This document shows, piece by piece, positions 56,581 through 64,000 of a stretch of 64,000 bases of DNA (position 1 is its first letter; the number at the start of each line of letters is the position of its first letter). The position numbers and the translations under genes were made by a program. Source of the DNA: Fragosphaeria purpurea (taxonomy: Eukaryota > Ascomycota > Sordariomycetes > Ophiostomatales > Ophiostomataceae); NCBI GenBank assembly GCA_002778095.1, contig PCDL01000001.1, positions 4,216,001-4,280,000 on the forward strand, written 5' to 3'. Below the pieces are notes generated by a model. The model was not told where the DNA came from. It searched no databases and was given only the letters and a program-made list of their open reading frames with translations.

Positions 56581-58531
56581 GACAGCTCTTCGTTCAAAAG
56601 CCGCCGGGCTCACAGTTCTAAGCGTGCTTTGCCACCTATGCTATCCGTTTGAACAAGGGAACAGCCGAAAACAAGGAAACAAAAAAAAATCGAAGAAAAC
56701 AAGGAAAAAATCGAAAAAACAGCGCATATCGAGTCCAAGTTAGCCTTTTTCCTTTCACTGTCCCGTGTTTATCGACCAGCTCGCCCCCTTTCTAGTCGAA
56801 AGTTAAGAGACATTTTACGTGCTGAATTGCTTTGCTTTGCTTCGCTGTTCGGATTGACGCAACGACGGAAAGAAAAGGAGAAAAAAAAGACAAAAAAATC
56901 ACAACACCGTTTCGTCACGCGTGTTGTTAATTGCCTTTGCGGTTTTACCTGGCTGTACTTTTACTCTTTCATTTATGCACAATTTTTGGTCCAAAGAGGG
57001 ATATGTGACTGGGAGTGATTTACACAGATTTTGCGCGGGATTATTGAAGCGATCTGAAAAAGAGACAAAAGAAAGGGATTATGAAGAGGGACGAGGGAAC
57101 TGGCATGGTGGACACTGTTTCGTTTCTTTTTGTTCAAGGCATTGCATGGAGCGGTTGCAAAGGCAGCGACAGCACGAAGAGGAGCCAAAAAAAAGGAAAA
57201 GGGGAGGCACAACAATATAAAGCAATAAATAGCAAAAAGCAAGAAGGCCTTGTGATGAACAAGGCTGTGCTTTTGGGGGAAATTACAAAGTGGTTTCTGA
57301 CAGTAACGAATTTTCGCACAATGTGTTTTTTTACTCGTGCATGTTGTCCCATCTTCTCCTTCTACTATGCTGGTGTGAAGAAGTAGAAATATTAGAAAAA
57401 ACAAAGCCAACAGTGTTGCGAAGTGTAGAAGGCAGAGATGCAAGCTGTGGCTAACCACGGCATGGTTGTGTGCGTTTTTCTTCATCGTATTGTACCTCGC
57501 CGTTTTTTCGCTTTTATCGTCTCGGCTTACACGATGCCTATAGGTTTGGGGAGAAGAGAATTCTCCTGCGAGACAAAGCTATTTGGCAACGTCAGAGAAA
57601 TGCACAAGCAAAACACGGGCAAGGCACGTCACGCACACGATGCTAGGTTTGCCTCGTTTCGTCGCCTGGACGCTTGGTCGTTTGATCGATGCAGACACTC
57701 GCCACTGGACGGTTTACCCGCGGGGCAACATCCGTCTTCCCAATTGCAGTCCATCTACCTGTCGTTGGCAACCTGGTATTGTCCAACCGCGGCGTACTTT
57801 TGTATCAAAAAGTCTCGTCTTCTTCACGCATTGGTCTGGCACACTCGCGGTGGCGACGCAAGACGACACAGGCGGCAACCCGGTCTCGTATCGCCTCGGA
57901 GTGTACAATGAGCGTTCCCATGGTAGTAACACAACCGTCTGCTTTGCAAACCACACAAAAAGCGGTCCCTGGATGATGAATCACGGTGACGGACTGCCGA
58001 TGAACAAGCCAGACAGAAACAATGCGAGCCACCGACAACGGTTGCCCCGAAGTTGGCCTCCCCATTTTAAAGAAGATTTTGTCAAGAAAAGAAATCAGAA
58101 CTAATACGAGTATCACTTCAAGAGCACGGGCATAGTTTAACAAACTCTCCCTCATGATATACAGGCGCGCGTCCTTTCTACACTCCGTGGGCCTTTGTGC
58201 TGAAGAATGGGTCGCACCTGAACTTCCTTTTACGTAAGCAGTGTTTTTGCCGAACGACGGATGTACGTACGACTTCGGAGATACCTTCTTCTCATCAAAG
58301 GACCGGCGGCCTTGCCAATCCCCTGCTGTTGATCCAAATTCTTCTGCTTTCATCTCATAGCCAATATACTTTTCTATTCGTTCCTTCGCTCTGTTTTCAA
58401 AGACAACGCCGCGCAGCGTCACAAAAGGGAAGACAACGGTTGCAGAGGAAACGACGCCTGCTGGAACGTTCACCTACGAGTTCTACTTCTTTCATTCCCC
58501 TTCCAGACGAAAACCGCACGTGCACGCAACC
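56581..58531. other. Intergenic, 1.95 kb
   Basis: Contains the 3' flank of the YAG7-like gene and the promoter of the DUF2470 gene. Several open frames on both strands have no recognisable protein character. No RNA gene or repeat seen. Confidence 0.5.
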
Positions 58532-59284
58532 ATGGCCGACACCATCGACCCGCGCTCCAAGCAGCAAACGCTCGCCCACATGAACGCCAGCCACCGCGCG
58601 GACCTCGCGCTCTATCTGCGCCACGTCAACGGCCTGTCGGCGGCGCAGCTCGCCGCCGCGGGCCCGCCCGAGCTCGTCGACATGGATCTGGCGGCGCTGC
58701 ACATCCGCACGGCGACCACGGGCGACGTGCACGTCGTGCCCCTGCGCCCGCCCCTGGCCACCTGGAGCGAGCGCCGTACGCGGTTGGTGGCCTTGTCGCA
58801 CGAAGCGCGAAAAGCTCTGGGGGAGGAGGAGGAGGAGGGAAAGGAAACCGATCTTTCCCAGGCAGACGACCGCGCACCGGCCGTTCCGTTTACGTTGCCC
58901 CCCGCCATTGCTTTTGTTTTCATGGCCAGCGTCGGACTGTACGTCGTTCTCGTGGCGCTCGTGTTTGTGGGCCGCGATGCCACGCCGGCGGCGCTCTGGG
59001 CGCGCGTCGTGCCCGGCCGCCGTATCTGGCCGTTTGGCGGGACCGAGGGCTTCCGACAGCTGGTGAACGTGCTGCGCTTGCCCGTGCTGGCGATCCACGC
59101 GACGGAGGCGTGGTGGTTTGCGCGGACGCGGCTAGCGGGCCGGCGGGCCACCGGCCGGCGCCGGGACCGGTGGCTGTGGGTGGGGTTGACGTTCTGGGGC
59201 GGCGTGAGCGGGTTCTGGCATTTTGATGAGCAGGCACGGCGCGCGGCGGCGGCGCAGAGGGCAGCGGCAACGAAGAAGCACTAG
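58532..59284 (+). CDS. DUF2470-domain integral membrane protein
   Basis: One exon, 250 residues, from the first ATG at 58532. Residues 12-95 resemble DUF2470, the domain also found at the end of HugZ/pyridoxamine-oxidase-like haem-handling proteins. Visible are HMNASHRADLALYLRHVNG, a VDMDLAALHIRT strand and a following VVPLRPPL strand. An acidic linker (EEEEEGKE) leads to a first membrane segment at about 130-150 and two further hydrophobic stretches (VLRLPVLAIHATEAWWFA and WLWVGLTFWGGVSGFWHF), then a basic Ala-rich tail. This DUF2470-plus-membrane arrangement is known in ascomycetes but has no assigned function. The soluble domain probably faces the cytosol; a haem or lipid link would be speculation. 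Confidence 0.8.
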   Translation: MADTIDPRSKQQTLAHMNASHRADLALYLRHVNGLSAAQLAAAGPPELVDMDLAALHIRTATTGDVHVVPLRPPLATWSERRTRLVALSHEARKALGEEEEEGKETDLSQADDRAPAVPFTLPPAIAFVFMASVGLYVVLVALVFVGRDATPAALWARVVPGRRIWPFGGTEGFRQLVNVLRLPVLAIHATEAWWFARTRLAGRRATGRRRDRWLWVGLTFWGGVSGFWHFDEQARRAAAAQRAAATKKH

Positions 59285-61440
59285 GCCGGCGGGATGGGGC
59301 TTTTGGAGAACGGACGTGTTGTGTCGGAGGGAGCCGGCTAAGCCGGCAAGGCCAATAGGCGGTTCAGCATTGTTTTACTGTGTCTTTTCGTTGTTGCGCG
59401 TTTCAAAGTTCTTTAGTATCTGTAATTCTGTACATATAGTACATTTTTTTTGCGAAAGTGTTCCCTACAACCTCGGTGTCTTAGTCACATTCCTCTCTCA
59501 ATCGTATGCGTCAGCTTTGAAGGACAGAACTTGCGTCCTTCGACCACACTCAGGCAATTGCTACAGAGCATTTATGGCCCAGCAACAGCCTGCTGGGCAG
59601 GCGTTTCTGACGTTCCCCTGCCCCTTATTTGCACGTTTCGTCCGTCCTCTCGGCGGCCCGTTTTACGCCTTTTTTGTGGCTGTCGCGCGGCCACGCTCAA
59701 ACACGCCGAGGGCGACGGAGAGACAACGGCCAATAGCATCCGTTGAATTCGTGGTCAACATGGTGTCAGATTACGAAGTAGCTGCATCTGTATGTATTCT
59801 TGTTAAAATGTGTCTTACGGGATGCAAACGACCTCGTATTCCGGCCATCGCAACATTCTCTTTCCCTCACCGTCTCCTTTTTTTTTCTTGTTTATTTTTC
59901 GTAATTTACAGAGTTTTTCTTCGACGCGGCGCAGAAAGAAGCTTCGGCAACACGGCAATCTTTTCTTTCGGCTGCGCTCTCTCCCAGCGGATGATCTTTC
60001 AGGGTCTACATACAACGTACTGCGGATGGTGGCAGCGGTCCCCACTCCAAAATCTCGTACTCGTGCAGCCCAACACCGTCCAGGGGAAAGCTTACCCCTG
60101 GCCCTTGCCTGTTTTGGCAACTGACAAACGGGCGCTAGCCGTGTTAGCGTCTTATGTATGGGCGAGTCTCCTTTTTGTTCTTTCGTCGTTCGGCACGTTT
60201 TTTTTTCTTTTCGCGTGCGTGTGCTCGCAAGTTGTCCGTGCTAGCGCCTGATTGGCCCACAATTGCAATTGTGTCGGGTGGACGTCTCATCCCATTGTTT
60301 TCCCCATTGGCATTCCCAGCAGCCGCCAAGAAACCGGCGAGACATAAGCATACATTTCCTAGACATTTCGAATTCTTCCTCCTCGTATTCCTTTTGGTTC
60401 CCTTTCCTTTTCTCCTTCTCGTCCATAGATAGAATCGGACTCCGTTTCATAAGCCTCAACATAGAGGATCGACTGCTCTCCTTCGTCCTTGTAATACACT
60501 TTCGCCTCGTATTGCTGAGCCCGCCGTCGTCACGGGGAATACATACATGGGCAGAAGCGCAGCCTGACAAGCCGGCCAAAAAGCTAAAAACAAGCGTAAT
60601 ATGAGGCCCACTCTACATACGAGTAAATATGCGCTCAGCAGCGATACGGCGTATTTACGTCGCCTGCCAAATTTGCATGGTGGGCTCCTTCCCTTCTCTG
60701 CCCCGGATTTCCTGGTACTTGGCTCCTGTCCTGTCGCTCTTTCCCGCCCCCAAAGCACCAAACACCACTATTGTTTTCCATCCCGCCGTTTTCGCTGTGG
60801 CGCGTTCTCCTCTGAATACGGGGCCATTCGTCAATGAACTCACTGCTCCCCGTCCTTCCTCGTATAATCTCATCGTTGGCAGTAGTCATCAATTTTGTCT
60901 CTTATGCTCCGTCGCAGGCATTACTCCGTACTCCGTCCTCCGTAATACGCCACATATCTCCCTCTTCTTTCCTTCCCACATCGTAACCTTCCTTTTTCTT
61001 CTCTCTTTCTTCTTCTGGTTCGTCTTTCCTCGTGTCAACCGTTTTTCTCGTCACTCCTTTGTGCGCCCTTTTTGGTGTCTTTTTTCTTTCTTTTTCTTTG
61101 TTTCGCAAGTTTCTTTCTCACAACGGCTGTATCACTCCTTGCGACAGCTCCAGTCACGTTTCCCTTTTGCATGCCGTACGCAAAAAAAGCAGGTTCTCGC
61201 CCAACCAGTCGTCCACGTCATTCCTCTTGCTTCTCAGTCGTTCACTGCCGCGTCGCCTGTTTCTCTTTCTCTCAAGGCAGAGTAACACATTGCGCGCGCC
61301 CATTTTTCAGTCCGACACTCGTTTTTTCTCCGTTCAACGGCGTCGTCGCGTTTTCGTACTTCTTTGTGATCTCTTCTTGACTGCGTGTCTTCCTCATTTG
61401 GCCATCTGCGGCTCACATTGCAGTCCGAGCTGCCATCACC
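59285..61440. other. Intergenic, promoter side of the GH72 gene
   Basis: A 2.16-kb region. From about 60350 onward the plus strand is strongly pyrimidine-rich, especially 60960-61130, as often seen before highly expressed fungal genes. This composition creates open frames without meaning. A TACTCCGTAC motif is at 60922-60931. Confidence 0.5.
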
Positions 61441-62045
61441 ATGTTTGTAAGTTAGGAAAAAACAACTTCTGCTTGTTCTACATATGATCCCCGATGTGAC
61501 CATGCGTGTGGGATCGCCTGGGACCGCCTGGTTTGCATACGGGTGTCGTTACGCGTTTCGCCGTTTGATTCGGCGTGGCTTTCTTTGTCTCGCCGGGGTG
61601 GGAGGGGAAAGGATCGCAAGATCTGCTCGCCGACGCAGATCGGAGGCGTCGGCGAGACAGATCTTCCTTCTTGAACCACCAGCACCCGAAAGGCACGTTG
61701 TTGCTGACACGCACCGTCTTCCAGCTCTCTGCCACGCTTGTCGCGCTTGGCGCGACACTGGCCGCCGCCGTGCCCTCGCTTGTCGTCCAGGGTAGCGATT
61801 TCGTGAACCCGTCCACCGGCGACCGCTTCCAGGTTGTCGGCGTGGCCTACCAGCCCGGCGGTTCCGCAGGGTACCAGCCGGCCGCCGGGTTCGACCCCCT
61901 CAGCGACGGCACCAAGTGCCTGCGCGATGCCGCGCTCATGCAGATCCTCGGCATCAACGCCATCCGCGTGTACAACCTGGACCCGGATCTGAACCACGAC
62001 GAGTGCGCCAGCATCTTCAATGCGGTAAGGCTTTGGTATCTTTAC

Positions 62046-62084
<39 letters not shown>

Positions 62085-63291
62085 GTACGCTAACAGCCCG
62101 TGTTTCTCATTGTTTTCCCGTAAAAAAAAACAGGCTGGCATGTACATGATGATTGACGTCAACTCGCCTCTTGTCGGCGAGAGCTTGGATGCGGGGGCAC
62201 CCTGGACCACGTACACGTCCAAGTACCTCAACCGTACGTTTGCCGTTGTCGAGGCCTTCCGCCACTACCCCAACACGCTGCTGTTCTTTTCCGGCAACGA
62301 GGTCATCAACGACATGAACTCCGCCACCCTCGACCCCCAGTACATCCGCGCTGTGACCCGCGACATCAAGGACTACATTGCCAAGCACGCCGATCGCCCC
62401 ATCCCCGTCGGCTACTCGGCCGCCGACGTGCGCTCCGTGCTGTTCGACTCGTGGAACTACTTCCAGTGCGAGGAGCCCGGCGTCAAGAGCGACTCGAGCC
62501 GCGTCGACGTCTTTGCCCTCAACAGCTACAGCTGGTGCGGCGACAGCAGCTACACCACGAGCACGTACGACACCCTCGTCGACGGCTTCAAGGGCACGTC
62601 CGTCCCCGTCTTCTTCTCCGAGTACGGCTGCAACAAGCCCGCGCCGCGCGTGTTCACCGAGGTCGGCACCATCTACGGCAGCGAAATGATGTCCGTCTTC
62701 AGCGGCGGCGTCGTCTACGAGTACGCCAACGAGGTCTCGGCGTTTGGCCTGGTGAACATCAGCTCCGACGGCAGCGTCGACATCCTGCCCGACTACTACA
62801 CCCTGCAGGCCCAGTACAGCAAGGTCGACTTCAAGTCCGTCCAGTCGACCAAGGCCGACGGCACCGCCGCCAAGCCGCCCGTCTGCAGCGCCAAGCTCAT
62901 CGCCAACGCCACCGCGTTCGCGGCCAACTTCACGCTGCCGTCGCTGCCGCCCGGCGCCGCGGCCATCCTGGCCCACGGCGTGTCGCCGCTGCCCAGCGGC
63001 AAGATCGTGCCCATCTCCGACTACACGGTCAAGACCCCCGTGCGCAACCCGAACGGCACGGACGTGACCAACCTGGCCGTGAAACCGCTGGCCAACAACG
63101 CCATCAACACGCCCGGCACGAACTCGGCCTCCAGCTCGGCTTCGTCGTCGGGCGGTGGCGGCGACAGCGGCTCCGGCTCCGGCTCCGGCTCCGGCAAGAA
63201 GAACGCTGGCCTTGGCCGGGCCGATCTGATGTGGACGCCGGCTGTGGCGCTCTGCGTTGTTCTGCCGTCCTTGTTTGCGTTGTTCCTGTGA
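61441..63291 (+). CDS. GPI-anchored 1,3-beta-glucanosyltransferase, GH72 (Gas/Gel family, no CBM43)
   Basis: Three exons: 61441-61446 (only ATG TTT), 61725-62024 and 62134-63291; introns of 278 and 109 nt. Product 487 residues. These enzymes cut beta-1,3-glucan and rejoin it to another chain, elongating wall glucan at the cell surface. Joining the 6-nt exon gives a textbook signal peptide, MFLSATLVALGATLAAA; the second frame has no usable ATG before the domain, which supports the intron. Catalytic acid/base Glu is residue 158 (FFSGNEVIND) and the nucleophile Glu is residue 265 (VFFSEYGCN), matching the spacing in Gel1. A Cys-poor C-terminal part, a Ser/Gly linker and a hydrophobic tail fit GPI anchoring; the Cys-rich CBM43 module of some members is absent. 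The second intron contains a run of 36 T. Confidence 0.93.
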
Positions 63292-63715
63292 TCGGCACGA
63301 GCGAATTTGCTGGCAAGGCTACGAAGGAAAGGTGAAAAAGAGGGTGGCTTGTTTTTGTTACTCGTAAAGGGGTGGCCCATTTTTAGTCTCATTTTATATC
63401 CCATTCCCGTCACGTTTTTTTTCCCCTGCATTCGGCATCCATTTTTTTTGTAATAATACGGTGAAAGGCAAGTGCGTTGTACAACACGACGCCAGGAGAT
63501 TTATTTGCTGGGTGAACGTGAGTGCGCGAAAATCAAACCAAAATCAAACGGAAAGATGCCATTTGCTCGTGCTACAGTTTCTTTTTCGTAGGCCTTCAAA
63601 CACATTCACATTACACAAAAAATTTAGTAAACAGGCCATACACAAGCTTTAACACTGTCCGTTGCGCTCATCTATCTTGTCCCCTTTCCTCTACCCCGAA
63701 TTTACTTTGAAGAAT
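63292..63715. other. Convergent 3' intergenic region
   Basis: A 424-bp region between the 3' ends of the GH72 gene (plus) and the ATP-citrate lyase gene (minus). T- and A-runs are present; no defined terminator can be pointed out. Confidence 0.5.
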
Positions 63716-64000
63716 TTAACCCTTGAACTCTTCCAGGTTCGCCTCCTCCCACTTGCCCGGAATCAGCGCCAGCGGCACGATGCCCGAGACGTGCATCTCG
63801 GGGCCGAAAATCTTGGCGTTCAGGCCCAGCTCCTGCGTGGCCGCCTTCATGTTCTTGAGACCCTCCTGGTAGTTGGGCCCCGCGCGGCGCACCCAGATCT
63901 GGACGTTGTGCTCGTTCAGGGCCTTGGCGTACTCGCGCAGCGCCTTGATGACGCCCTTGAACGTCGACGCCACGTTGGTGAAATTGGCGATGCCACCGCC
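63716..64000 (-). CDS. acl2: ATP-citrate lyase subunit 2, C-terminal part (cut by the window end)
   Basis: The last 94 codons and the stop (63716-63718) of a gene that continues beyond 64000. Read in frame from the window edge it begins GGGIANFTNVASTFKGVIKA and continues with NVQIWVRRAGPNYQEGL. These are the citrate-binding segment shared with the N-terminal half of animal ACLY. In ascomycetes ATP-citrate lyase is two proteins; subunit 2 carries the ATP-grasp and citrate-binding part. It makes cytosolic acetyl-CoA from citrate for lipid synthesis and histone acetylation. In many sordariomycetes acl1 lies divergently beside acl2, so acl1 is expected just outside the window; that is inference. 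Confidence 0.9.
   Translation of the reverse strand, partial: GGGIANFTNVASTFKGVIKALREYAKALNEHNVQIWVRRAGPNYQEGLKNMKAATQELGLNAKIFGPEMHVSGIVPLALIPGKWEEANLEEFKG

Noticed and set aside
59223..60251. A 342-codon open frame after the DUF2470 gene
   Set aside because: Starts inside that gene in another frame and has no conserved features; composition is that of a T-rich spacer.
60629..61285. A 218-codon frame upstream of the GH72 gene
   Set aside because: CT-rich leader or promoter sequence; Phe/Ser/Leu-rich translation without domain.
1..64000. tRNA, 5S rRNA, snRNA genes, CRISPR arrays, telomeric repeats
   Set aside because: I looked for B-box and A-box words, known RNA start patterns and regular spaced repeats on both strands and found none convincing; a covariance-model scan would be decisive.

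Overview
The window is nuclear DNA of a filamentous ascomycete, most likely a sordariomycete. Evidence: short introns (about 50-120 nt) with GTRNGT donors and CTRAY-type branch sites, GC-rich codons, a CFEM protein with a GPI-type tail, a GH72 wall enzyme, a Zn2Cys6 regulator, a separate ATP-citrate lyase subunit 2, and a transposon block mutated in the manner of repeat-induced point mutation (RIP). I cannot name the species. All exon joins below were assembled by eye from splice signals and reading phase, and each adds up to a whole number of codons.

Left part (1-39.4 kb): a SNF1-activating/CaMKK-type kinase (minus), a gene-poor 9.65 kb, a CFEM GPI protein (minus), another 4 kb gene-poor stretch, the ribonucleotide reductase large subunit (minus) divergent from a TatD-family nuclease (plus), the Chl4/Mis15/CENP-N kinetochore protein (minus) divergent from a Zn2Cys6 transcription factor (plus), a large unrecognised low-complexity protein (plus), and a DHA1-type MFS transporter (minus) that contains a 12-nt microexon.

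Middle (40.95-51.17 kb): a nested transposon. A Fot1/pogo-like Tc1-mariner element (perfect 89-bp inverted repeats, TA target duplication) was invaded by an 8.3-kb Ty3/gypsy chromovirus (265-bp LTRs, ATAAT target duplication). Both interiors have almost no CpA/TpG and are full of TAA/TAG stops, yet reading frames are kept and the terminal inverted repeats are untouched. The chromovirus carries about 2.7 kb of unexplained sequence between its chromodomain and its 3' LTR.

Right part (51.2-64 kb): prefoldin subunit 4 (minus) divergent from the histone-fold kinetochore protein CENP-W (plus), a YAG7-like RGG protein (plus), a DUF2470 membrane protein (plus), a GH72 beta-1,3-glucanosyltransferase (plus), and the 3' end of ATP-citrate lyase subunit 2 (minus, cut by the window end).

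The genes are mostly housekeeping (dNTP supply, kinetochore, chaperone, wall remodelling, acetyl-CoA supply, energy signalling) and do not form a biosynthetic or defence cluster. The unusual content is the nested RIP-mutated transposon, its extra 3' module, very small exons in four genes, and a dispersed intergenic motif of the form TACTYCGTAC.
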